A DNA stretch of 21,244 bases from Acanthamoeba sp. SK_2022b (GCA_027943245.1 JANDJZ010000345.1:1-21244), one strand, 5' to 3'. Positions 1 to 9,771 are shown, counted from the stretch's first letter. A program made the numbers and translations. The notes: generated from the sequence alone by a model not told the origin.

Positions 1-1
<1 letters not shown>

Positions 2-33
<32 letters not shown>
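2..33. repeat. (CA)n microsatellite at left edge
   Basis: Uninterrupted CA dinucleotides from the first bases of the window to 33, probably inside the intron that precedes the partial exon at 49-143. The true length is unknown because the window begins in it. Confidence 0.9.
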
Positions 34-35
<2 letters not shown>

Positions 36-48
36 GAAAATGGCGCAG

Positions 49-143
49 ATATGGAGGGCATGCTGGGCGCGAGCCCGCTCGTCCAGCTGCGAAGCCTGGA
101 CACGCTGAGACTCAACGAACACGACCTGCTATCAACCTCGTAG
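49..143 (+). CDS. Last exon of an unidentified + strand gene (partial)
   Basis: A (CA)n tract and the sequence GGCGCAG look like the end of an intron. The open frame that follows starts with ATATGGAGG at 49 and reads about 30 residues to a TAG at 141-143. The residues are ordinary protein sequence (EGMLGASPLVQLRSLDTLR then NEHDLLSTS), leucine-rich and mildly acidic, with no recognisable domain. It would be the C-terminal tail of a gene whose body lies left of the window, convergent with the minus-strand F-box gene that ends at 397. Seen: the frame, acceptor and stop. Inferred: that it is coding. The product is not identifiable from this piece. Confidence 0.4.
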
Positions 144-396
144 CTCCTCCCCCCCCCAAGTATGCAGAGGCCGTGTGCCGAGAACCTGCACCGACTCGGC
201 CCACATCACTCGCGTCCCAGCGATAGGAAACACCGCTCCGCTGGTGGTGGTGGTAGCCGGCCACAAGCACATGTGGGCCCCAACCGCGGGCGCTGCATAG
301 TCCTACCACCACCAATCGCGCGCAAGGCTTTTAACCGCGGGCAAGGATTGCGCGGGTCTCAGGGCTCTCTCTTTTCCCCATAACAAGCGCTGGCCG

Positions 397-774
397 CTAC
401 TCCTGAGCATTCTTCCGTGGCGCTGGAGGAGGAACCTGAGGCCACACACACACACACACACACACACACGCGTGTGGCATTCGACACATGTCAGACACGC
501 GTGGGAGAAATCGAGAGAGAGAGAGAGAGAGAGTACCAGGTAGGCCCGTGCCGAGTACCCGCACGTCTGGAGCACCCGGAAGCCGTGGTCTTTCTCGTGC
601 AGGGGCGACGACTGAAGGTCTGTACTCCAACCACCACCACCACGCCGCCACCATCCCACACCCGCGTGAACTCGCTGCCCGCCGCCCACAGCGCGCGTCG
701 ACGTACGAGTGAGGTTGATGCCCGCGTCATAACAGTCCTTGCACAGGTCTGTGTGGCGGCCTTGGTTAGCGTCG

Positions 775-826
<52 letters not shown>

Positions 827-1542
827 AATGGTATTGATTGGGTGGGCGCGTACCAAAGTTGCAACTCTCGGCGCAGTTGTATCGCAAGCCGGGAAGAGGC
901 CACCGGTCACCTGGCCCATGCAAACGCATCGCGCGCACGTTAACGTTGCGTCAACACAACACCGCGATGCGCAGTTGCGTGCAAAGCAGCAGCGGGAGGA
1001 GGCGGCAGTACAGCCATCGCACGTCACGCCGAGGTGATGCACTGCAGCGCCGCGACGTATGCGATCAGAGAGACAGGCGAGGGGGAAAGGTCAGGGCGAG
1101 CAGACTCGTCATCGCATCACGCAAAGGCCAAGAAGGGGAAGTGAGTGTACCCAACGCTAGGGCGCCCATCATGTCTGCCTCGATCGCGGCCATGTCCTCG
1201 GCTGATCCATCCACACGACAAGGTTCATAAGCCGACGATCAAGGCCAATGGCGGGATGGGGAGGGGGGAGATGTGGACGAGACGTACGGGGCGGAGGCAC
1301 GATAGTCGACAGAAAGGCGATGTCGTCCTGGTGGAGCTGGCCGTCGTAGACCCTCAGGTCACTGTGGTAAGAGATATGAGGATAGGGGGGGGGGAGCAAG
1401 TAAGCCGACACCGACCACACACACACAAGAACAACACACGCGCAAAGCAACGAACCGGATAAGACTCTTTCTACGGGCGTCTCCGTCCTCGGCGTCGATC
1501 GAAACGCGGCACGGGCCTCTCCTCCTGTAGTCCTGCGTTGGC

Positions 1543-1603
<61 letters not shown>

Positions 1604-2997
1604 CACACAGGGAGAGAGGAAGCGCAGCAAGTTTGCATGCGGATCAATGACTGACCGTCTTATGGGCATGAGGAAAAGGGGGTCTCGCCGCACCCATGGG
1701 TTCAGGCGATCGCCAGTGGTGAGGTCGGCTCCCACATCCTCGGTACCGAAGCGGACGGCGAAACGCGGGCCGCCCGCGCTACCGGCGTCGTCCACCGACG
1801 TCCAATCGACTTCGATGGCCACGTGCGTCCACTGCAGGACGGGGAGGGCGCGCGTGGTCTCGAAGTTGCACAACCACTCGCTGCTCCTCCTCTTCCAGAT
1901 CGCCCTCCTGCCAACACGCCCTTCAAAGGCCTCTGGCCAGTCGTCCGAATCGGAGTTGCCACTGGACGATGACGTCATCTCGTCATTGGCCGTCTCCATC
2001 ACGTCTGGAAGGTGAATGTCAAGGGGGTGAGGGGGGGATGAGACACCCCTTGCTGCCCCTTCAATAATCACTCGGGTGGGCGCACGCGCAAGAAACGAAC
2101 CAGCCAAGTGATCGTGCGTGGCGATCATGAAGTTGGCAGAGCGCGCGGGCAAGGCGAGGCACACCTGCTCGCCCTGTCCCTCGCGTTCCTGACGCAGGAA
2201 CAGGAGCGGAAGGGAGTTGGGGTCGCCCTCACGGCTGTCCGCCATCATGAACTGCAACGCAGACCATGCACCAAGATTATTCACAACAAGAAAAAACAAT
2301 AACAATAACAAAACAAAATGATAAATTAGAAATACATATTTTAAAAACCAAAAAAAACCAAAAAAAAAAAAAAAACAAAGGAATCGGCTGTGTACCCAGA
2401 AGGTGACGGTGATGCGCTTAGACATCCCGCGTAGGTGTTCGGGCTCCACGCAGTACGGAGGGAACAGTCTGAGCTCAGTAGTGCGGCCCGAACCTTCATT
2501 GGCATGCCCTGGTATGCGCCTGCAGCTATCTGAGAGAGAGAGATAAAAACGTCATTTGGCGAAGCTGGTATGGAAGAGAGGAGCGTATGGTACTGAGACG
2601 TGCGCACAGGTCTCGCCAGGAGTGGTGGTGGTCAGGCAGCGCCAGCGAGCGGGGGATGTCAAGCTCGCGCTCGGCAGCCCTGTGCCAAATGCTCTGTTGC
2701 AGCGCCCCCATTAAGGAGGATCCAGCGCAGTATAGGCTCAGCGCCAACTTCTGCTTTCCACGTACATCATGCGCGAGCAGTGAATGAAGGGTGCGGCACG
2801 TCAAGCCCAGGCGGCCGGTGTCGCGAAGCGAAAGCCAACTGGCAATGTCCACCACCACCTCTGCTGGCAGCCTTCAACAATATAACAGGAAACACCTTCA
2901 GACAAGCAGTACCACGCAAGAACGAGGGGCAGCAGTACTGCAATAGTGTAGCCGATGGCCAATGGTCATCACTGGAGTAGCCTTCTTGTGTTTCCAT
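397..2997 (-). CDS. F-box / LamG-like / ZZ zinc-finger protein, 12 exons
   Basis: Proposed exons (minus strand, 5' to 3'): 2997-2913, 2860-2594, 2529-2396, 2251-about 1652, 1532-1456, 1361-1288, 1201-1151, 1041-1012, 910-854, 748-707, 619-537, 435-397. All junction phases agree and give about 512 residues. Residues about 22-65 are an F-box (EVVVDIASWLSLRD, then LTCRTLHSLL), the part that binds Skp1 in SCF ubiquitin ligases. A concanavalin A/LamG-like domain follows, with QWTHVAIEVDW near residue 300 and DLRVYDGQLHQDDIAFLS at 389-406, separated by an acidic Ser/Asp linker. A ZZ zinc finger occupies about 435-465: CDGC, PGLRYNC, then DLCKDCY across four exons. Expected role: a cytosolic or nuclear substrate adaptor. 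The ligand of the LamG-like part is unknown. Least certain are exon 1, which supplies the ATG, and the 3' end of exon 4, where donors between 1602 and 1690 keep phase 0. Confidence 0.72.
443..469. repeat. (CA)n microsatellite in last intron of the F-box gene
   Basis: The tract reads (GT)n on the sense strand and ends a few bases before the acceptor GGCCTCAG of the final exon at 435. Confidence 0.9.
511..533. repeat. (GA)n tract, (CT)n in sense, at a splice donor
   Basis: On the minus (sense) strand the donor GTA at 535-533 runs straight into about ten CT units, so the tract begins at intron position +4. Confidence 0.9.
775..824. repeat. (GT)n microsatellite inside the intron splitting the ZZ finger
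   Basis: About 25 GT units lie between the exon ending at 854 and the exon starting at 748. The intron separates the third and fourth zinc-ligand groups of the ZZ domain. Confidence 0.9.
1545..1602. repeat. (CA)n microsatellite in an intron of the LamG-like domain
   Basis: About 28 CA units, read as GT in sense, sit between exon 4 and exon 5 of the F-box gene. The tract makes the donor hard to place, because GT is present at every second base. Confidence 0.9.
2262..2386. other. A-rich intron of the F-box gene
   Basis: The sequence is A-rich on the + strand, so T-rich in the transcript, with an A14 run near 2361-2375. It is bounded in sense by the donor TTCTGG/GTACAC at 2396/2395 and the acceptor GCGTTGCAG ending at 2252. 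It is far more AT-rich than the flanking exons. Confidence 0.7.
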
Positions 2998-3346
2998 CTT
3001 TCCTTCGAGGTACGGTCTATTCTTTGGCCAGAGCGGGAAGAAGCCCGGAAAATATGCAGAGAATGCCTTGTTCTGTCCCAAGGTAGTTGGGTGCAAACAC
3101 CTTTGTCTTCAATTAACATGCACTGAAGAAAAAATGTTTGCACACCATATCAAAAGTCTTTTGGTACCTGGCATAGTCCTACTTTGTCTGGAAAACCAGC
3201 AACCAGGTTTCAAACCAGCTTAGTAGGGATCTGTGCCAGGGGTTGCCTGGACACACACAACAGGCATGTCAACACAAAATCACTCAGACCTAATGTACAT
3301 CAGGACCAACCCTTAAATGGTGTTTTTGAGAACAGTACTTCTTATG

Positions 3347-4653
3347 TGTTCACCACAACACCACCACACCACCACAACACCATCACCATAACTTCAGCAC
3401 AATATCACCACACCACCACCACCACACCACCACACCACCACCTCAACAACAACACTACACCACCACACCACCATCTCAACAACACAACACAATTACAATC
3501 ACACCACCACAACACCACCACAACACCACCACAACATCACCAAAACCGCACCACCACAACAACACAACCACCACACCACATCACCACAACACCACCACAA
3601 CATCACCACAACACCGCCACCACCTCAATCACCACCAAAACACCCACACCATCACCACAACATCACCACAACAACAGCACCACAACAACACTGTCACCAC
3701 AACACCATATGCACACCAGCACCACTATCAACACCATATCACCCTAACACCACAATTGCAACATAACAGCACCACAACAACATCACCACACCATCACCAC
3801 AATAACTCCACAGCACCACCACCACATCATCACAACAACACCACCACAACACTACACCACCACACCACAACACCACAAATCACCAACAACAACACCACCA
3901 CCACAACACCATCACATCACCACATCACCACACCACCACCCCAACAAAACCACCACCACAACACTACCACATCACCACCACATCACCGCAACATCACCAC
4001 AAAACACCAGAATGCCACTACTAGTACATCACCACTACACAACAGCACAACCACAATAACACCACATCACCACCACAATAACAACGTCACCACAACACCA
4101 CCACAACACCACCACACCACCACCACACCACCACCACACCACCACAACACCACCACAACATCACCACCTCACCACCAGCTCACCGCCACCTCAACACCAG
4201 GGCATCACTACAACACCACAACACAACCACAGCACCCCAACCCAGCACCACCACCACCACATAACCACACCATCTCCACACCACCACACTACTACCCTCA
4301 CCACCACAACAACAACATCACACAACGGCACCTCATCCCTTGCCCACAACAACACAACAGCACAACAATTGCACCACAACAACACAACAACACAACCAGC
4401 TCCACAACACCACAACAACCACAACACCGCCACAACATCACAACGTCACCACCACATCACAATATCACCACCACACCACTACAACCAAAACAGATTCACT
4501 ACAGCATCACCACATCACCACAAAACAACACCACAACAACATCATAACACCATCACCATCACTACAACAAGACTAATACAGCACACCACATCACCGCCAT
4601 CACTACAATATCACAACAGCACAATACCACCACATCACAACCATAACCACAAT
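3347..4653. repeat. Degenerate CAC/CAA/CAT array, about 1.3 kb, almost free of G
   Basis: The tract consists almost wholly of CAC, CAA, CAT and ACC words (for example CACCACAACACCACCACAA) with few G residues, giving extreme strand asymmetry. Units are irregular in length and order rather than a fixed-period satellite. Its long open frames (3184-3747 and 3756-4547) are His/Thr/Asn/Pro low-complexity products of the repeat. They exist because CAN/ACN words contain no stop codons, and they are not annotated as genes. Confidence 0.92.
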
Positions 4654-4734
4654 GTTGTGAGTTACCTATAAGGTACTCAGATCAACAGTCACTCTGGAAC
4701 CAAATGAGGTAGGACTTAATGAGCTCTCAGCACA

Positions 4735-4786
4735 TTAAGGCATGCCTTAAGTTTAGGAGTTATGTTGTAGTACACTGTCTACAACA
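4735..4786. other. 16-base palindrome followed by an 8-base-pair inverted repeat
   Basis: TTAAGGCATGCCTTAA at 4735-4750 is a perfect palindrome. Thirteen bases on, TGTTGTAG (4763-4770) and CTACAACA (4779-4786) form a perfect eight-pair stem around an eight-base loop. Both lie in the CpG-poor right flank of the array. No function is evident. Confidence 0.6.
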
Positions 4787-5154
4787 ATATATTCAGCAGT
4801 AATAAAACCAGAGAGAACCAGATGTTTCAATTTTAACCTGTAACTTGTTTTTCACCTCCTTACCTTTTTCATCATAGATCTTCAATCACAAAACCACAAG
4901 AGAAGTGTTGACCTGATGTGCATCGGTTCTTCCACCCCATCCCAGAGATGTCAGGTATTTAGAAGATGCTCAGTGTCAAATCTTTACCGAATTTAACTTC
5001 TGTCTGAACTCTTATTTTTTTCTAACCACTCTCTTACTCTATGTCCTCTGCAGTTGAGGTGGAAGCTGTAGGTTTTACCACCACCTGCAGTATTGATGTG
5101 GTTCCTGGAGCCACAATGATATTACGTTACTTCATCTGAATGATAAAGTTGTTT

Positions 5155-7373
5155 TTAACCCTTCTCCTTTCTTGAAGCTAAATTGACAGTCGAATTCGCT
5201 TTAGAAGATAGGTGATGGTTGGGCTGTCCCTCTGGAAGTTCAAAGGAGGAGCGCTCCGGAAACATAATCTCGTAGAACTGCCTCACAACCTGCACTTTGC
5301 CCAACCAAGAACGTTGTTGTGAACAATGCCCACATGCAACAAGCAGGCATGCATACCTGGCATGTTTGTATGGCTTCCGGCGAGGAGGGGTCGGTAATGT
5401 CGCTGCTGATACATCCGAACTTGAAGTAGTGAGCTTGAGATTTGGGTAGGACTTGGCTGAGCAGCTCGGTTCGCACACGCTCCGGGTTAGCAACTGTCAC
5501 CACGTGGAACGCCACTTGTGTATCCTGCACTTCGAAACTGTTTGCCAGTCAGCATTCAAACCGAATCCCAACCCAAACAGGGGGGAGCAGAACCGGTTTA
5601 CACCGCGTCGAGCAAACCACCAATGGTAGTTCTCTTGTGGGGAGCCGTTGGGGAGGCAGGCCAACAGGGTGTCGAGGCGGATTGGGTTTCGGCGGAAATA
5701 CTCCTCCTCCCCCTCAACGAGCCTTGTATGAGAAGAGTTCGGTTGGGTGGCACTGGTCTCTATTGGCTGTGGTGTAGGAGCCCTGGGATTGACACAGTGG
5801 TGCAGCTTGGTCAGGAACTCGTAGTAGGCCATCTGGTTCAGGGGCATCAGGTAGGTGTTCATGAAACTGCGCCGCAGCTCCAGGTGGTCGAGGGAGAAGG
5901 ACTTGTTCTGCACTGTTAGATTCTGCACCACAAACAAGAATGATCACCACCTGTGGTAGTCTTTGGTGTATCGTGTGATGTTGTCATGTAATGGAGGACT
6001 GGCTGCGGTGTTGCCGGCACAGGCCATTGTGTTGCGCTGTGTGAGCAGTACCTGATGCATCATGAAGTAGAGGTAGGCGAAGGGGTACGGCATATCGTCA
6101 CCGGCCCGGAAGCGGTGGGAGGTGGTTAGTTCGGATTCCTCCGGGAATCGGGCCTCGAGGGCGCTTGCGATGCGCCTGTCGATTATGTGCGGAACGTGGT
6201 ACTGCACCTGAACACATGCATCGACGATGAACTCGCTGTCATCAGCGTCATAAAATAGAAAAAGAGAGAACTCAAGTGGCATGCCTTGCGAGACATGTTC
6301 GCGAATGCACGGTCGTACAACCGCTCCATGGCCACGTAGGCCTGCTTGTAGGGCCACCCGAAGGGGGTTTTCTCCAAGGCACGCGGCTCCAAGTACACCT
6401 GCCCTGCAACTCCTTAGCAATAGCAATGCTATGGGTAAAATGCTGATAGGTGTGGATTGCGTGCCTTGTAGCCATCAGTGGGCGAGTAAAAGTCCTCCTG
6501 GGTGACGGGAGAGCACAGAAAGACGTCGTCGTTGAAGTAGACGAACCTGACCGACAAGCCCCGAATGCGGTGCAGGTTCCATTCGATAGCCGTCGAGGAA
6601 AATGTAGGCAGGTGCGACTTGTTGGCAAAGATCTCCTCGTGTGTCACCACCCTGGGCACAACGACGTGTTTTACAAAACAATACTTGACCACTGAGAATT
6701 ACCAACAACTACACAAGATGAGCGAAGTGACTTGCCTGATGCGAGGGTGGCGAAGGTCGAGCCAGTACGGGATCTGCCCGTTGGTCACGATGTAGATGTT
6801 CCTCACCCAGGGCGCGTACATCTCGACCGATCGCAGCGAATACCGCAGCTCCTGTGCTCGCACCCAGCCCCACCACAATGACACCATCAGCTACTCTTCT
6901 TCTCTCCTTGCTCGTCTTCTCCATCGGCCCACCTCTATCTCGAAGAACCGGTTGAGCCCGTTGGGGTACAATTGGCGTGTGATATTCTCCCCTTTACACA
7001 AGACACGAGACACGAGACACGGGCCACATCCATACAACTTTCAGTCAGGAAGCGGACCAGGTAATGGCAGTCGTGTTGCATAGGACTCACCTTGGGCCAA
7101 GTCGAAGGCAGCGCGTGCGGCCAGCATGGCCTCGCGGAAGGCAAGGTCGGAGCCGTTGACCCAGGTGTACACGAGGTCCATTGCCGTCTCATCGTCAACA
7201 TCTTCAGGGACTAGCTCTTGGGCCAAAGCTGCTTGTGTTTGTGGCAGAGATAGCGGCGGTGGAGGTTCCTCATGGTGGAAAATGGACGAGGGAAGCAGAA
7301 GCGAAAGGTGCAGCACCAGTAACAGGAGCGCCACCCAGCAGAACCAGCGCCATGAAGCTAGTATATACATCAA
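5155..7373 (-). CDS. Stealth-family sugar-phosphate transferase (GNPTAB-like), membrane-anchored
   Basis: Nine exons fit in phase: 7373-7091, 6991-6933, 6851-6736, 6651-6465, 6398-6285, 6207-6052, 5922-5618, 5537-5357, 5289-5155, giving about 511 residues. Residues 10-32 form a signal anchor, so the enzyme should face the ER/Golgi lumen. Stealth regions appear in order: CR1 [11 protein letters not shown] (66-76); CR2 [20 protein letters not shown] with IVTNGQIP, then VTHEEIF, HLPTFSS and [10 protein letters not shown]3 VPHIIDRR with [14 protein letters not shown]4 followed by [18 protein letters not shown]. Family knowledge: Stealth proteins transfer hexose-1-phosphate or GlcNAc-1-phosphate; the eukaryotic member GNPTAB tags lysosomal enzymes. 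It is far shorter than animal GNPTAB and shows no C-terminal membrane segment. Three introns appear to use GC donors. The intron between 5618 and 5537 is the least certain, and either of the first two ATGs may start. The last about 25 codons lie close to a composition boundary and may not be genuine. Confidence 0.82.
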
Positions 7374-7583
7374 AGGACCGAACGAATGCTGTTCGGCTTG
7401 ATTGACCTGTGAAGAAAGGGGAGATCTCTCAAGCGGAGATTAGTTATAGATTGCCACGTGCGTACGGTCAAAGTAAAGTACTTAAAAAGGTGACGAGTAT
7501 ACTATGAGCGGTTACAAGTGGAAAAAAACTCGGGTCGTCAAGCTCTATTTGGTGCGTGAGGCCTCTACCGGGGTGATATCAGC
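7374..7583. promoter_or_regulatory. Probable bidirectional promoter, Stealth gene / + strand gene
   Basis: Two divergent start codons are 210 bases apart. The stretch holds an E-box-type CACGTG at 7455-7460 and an AT-rich TTAAAAAG near 7481. Neither is proven functional, and the + strand gene is itself uncertain. Confidence 0.35.
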
Positions 7584-8056
7584 ATGGCCTCGCGCAAAGT
7601 CCAGTGCCGCCTTCTGGTGGAGGGCGACGACGTGCACCTGTGCCTCGAGGAGGTAGGCGCGGCCGCTGTGGCTGCACGGCCAGCCCTGATGTGATGTTAT
7701 GTTTTGAGCGGTTCGAGGAGAAGCTCGCCAGGGTGTTCGCCCCCTTCACCGCGCTCCAACAGCACGCTACCACCAGAGCGATGCTCTTTCGACTCTCGGA
7801 CCTAAGGGGCAAGAACGTGGACCGCCAGCCCAGGACACAGCCGACGCAGTGCTGGCCGCCGGTGACGTGCGCAGTTCGTACCGTTGACAGTGGCCGCCGA
7901 CATTGGCCCATTGGAGGTGAAGCCACACCGGCAGGTGCAACTATAGGAAACGAAAACTTTTTCTCTTTGGTGCCTCGTCTCTGCCCGGCCTTTCGCGCTC
8001 AGACCTGGCCAGCAGTCTGGGGGGTTGTTCCTAAACGACCGCTTCACGATTTATGA
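7584..8056 (+). CDS. Unidentified + strand gene, exon structure tentative
   Basis: An ATG at 7584 opens MASRKVQCRLLVEGDDVH and runs through LCLEE to a donor GAGGAG/GTAGGC at 7652. A second exon could begin at 7709 in phase (RFEEKLARVFAPFTALQQ, then RLSDLRGKNVDR). Further right, two frames remain open: one to a stop at 8054-8056, and another (NDRFTIYDLESFIW) to 8214-8216 if a further intron ends at about 8012. The amino-acid texture of the first two segments looks coding and codon use matches the neighbours. No family was recognised. The longer version would overlap the 3' end of the minus-strand transporter at 8197, so I prefer the shorter one. The exons, the end and the product are all uncertain. 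Confidence 0.35.
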
Positions 8057-8196
8057 TCTCGAGAGCTTCATCTGGCGTTCTCCTTGCACTGGAATGGCGT
8101 ACGAGAGGCGAAGAAAACAGCAAAAATATACGATCTCCATTCATCACGCAAGTTGGGTTGGTGCTGGTATGACAAACTGGAGAGTGATAGGTAAGC

Positions 8197-8534
8197 CTAT
8201 CGCTTCTCCTTGTTGAGGAACTGGAGAGCGAGGAACGCCACGGAGAGGTAAAGCGCGGTCATGCCGCCCAGCACGCCCACGTCCACCCACACGTTCATGC
8301 CTGACGCGTCAAACCGAACCAAAGGCCAGGCAGACCGTCAGTTTTCAGCCAACATCAGAGAGAGAGAGAGAGAGAGGAGGAGGCGTGCAATACCCTCCGT
8401 CGTCTGGCTGATGATGGTCTCGCCAGGGGCACCGCCCACGACACGCCCCACGAACTCGTTGTAGACCAACGCCTCGAAGCCATACTGAGATGAGGCTGTG
8501 AGTAAGGCGAGGAAGCAGAAGGGCGTGTTGGTGT

Positions 8535-8606
<72 letters not shown>

Positions 8607-9522
8607 TCTTACCTTGATGAAGGAAGCGTACTTGGCCCACGCGTAGTAGGCCGGAATGGAGTTGGTGTTGATCAGAAAGCCGGCGAAGATGAAGAAGAAG
8701 CCCAGGCAAAAGGCGAAGCCCACCTGGGCCACCTGAACGACGCCCGTCAAGCTCGAGATGGCCAGAATCAACGCCTGTATCGACGCAGCGGTCAGGACAG
8801 CGCCCGAGCGAGAGGAATGGGAGGGGCGCGAACCTCGGCGGTCCAAGCGGCGAGTGTGATGACGAGGCAGAAGAAGGCAAAGAAGTGCCAGTCGTCGCTG
8901 CGCAGCCCCACCATCCAGTAGACGATCGTACATTCTGGGGAGGCAACGCCACCGCAGTCAGAAGAGAGCATGGACACGTGCCGTGGCTACCCCCCCCCAA
9001 CGTTTTGCGGCAACAAGGGAGTCGCGCGCACCGAGCAGGACCAACACGGTGAGGAAAGAGAAGGCGACCGAGACCTTCGATACGAAGTAAGAGAACGGTT
9101 CGTACATGCCCGACGCTCGCTCGCTGCGAGACAGCAAAGCAAGCGAGGTGAGCCAAGGTTAACCAAATGTGGAGAAAGCAGGAATGTCGACGTGAACATA
9201 CCGATGGAAGACGCCGTTCTGGTCGATGTAGCTGGCAACGCTGCTGAACGAGGTGAAGGAGAGCATGGTGATGGTCATGTACATCACGCCCAGGCAGTTC
9301 TGCACGTAGAGGTGATCCTCCTCCAGCTGGAACCAGAGGGAACCTGCACGCCGCCGCCGCCGCCGCCGAAACACACGATCAGCCTTCTTCGGCGATCACG
9401 CCAACAAAGTGAGAGGCACGACGAACCCATGACAAAGCCCATTGTGAGCTGGACGAGCAGGCGAGAGTAGAACAGGTCCGGATGGCGCACCAAGTAGAGC
9501 AGCTCCCTAATATGACAGAGAA

Positions 9523-9556
<34 letters not shown>

Positions 9557-9706
9557 CGCCGGGTCAGTTCATGCTCTTTGCGTAACGGCAGGTTTGGGGG
9601 AGTGAGCGACGTACCTCAGCAGCAGAATCCACATCTGAGCAAATATCGACACGCCAAGGCTCTGTGCCTTGATCGAGTTCTCCCGCTCCTGTTGTACGGC
9701 AGAGTT

Positions 9707-9771
<65 letters not shown>

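Larger units (their letters stand above)
3056..5150. other. CpG-depleted intergenic island, possibly foreign or chimeric
   Basis: This 2.1 kb block separates two minus-strand genes, whereas the other intergenic spaces in the window are about 80-360 bases. Its left flank (about 3070-3345) has essentially no CpG dinucleotides. Its right flank (about 4655-5150) has only about three. The gene-bearing sequence on either side is full of CpG. The flanks are also distinctly AT-richer. No convincing gene, intron boundary or terminal repeat is seen. It could be a chimeric join with a CpG-methylating genome, a laterally acquired segment or an unusual native spacer. The edges are approximate. Confidence 0.6.

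Noticed and set aside
417..1037. ORFs with long Thr-His or Cys-Val alternations here and at 8338-9156, 9482-9972 and 12693-13454
   Set aside because: They read through CA/GT microsatellites inside introns. The real exons lie on either side.
1970..1977. TGACGTCA palindrome as a CRE site
   Set aside because: It lies inside a coding exon of the F-box gene (acidic codons), not in a promoter.
1169..2449. A single 426-codon ORF as one uninterrupted gene
   Set aside because: It contains a T-rich stretch and a GT repeat that behave as introns. Phase-matched splicing links it instead to the ZZ exons.
3184..4547. Two long + strand His/Thr/Asn-rich ORFs (187 and 263 codons)
   Set aside because: They are translations of the CAC/CAA/CAT array, which cannot contain stop codons in that strand. 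The N-terminal non-repeat part has no coding texture.
5190..5200. EcoRI site GAATTC near the composition boundary as a cloning scar
   Set aside because: A single six-base site occurs by chance, and no linker or vector sequence is recognisable around it.
8025..8216. Separate small + strand gene of 63 codons
   Set aside because: It could be a last exon of the unidentified gene, but its end overlaps transporter coding sequence and there is no independent start context.
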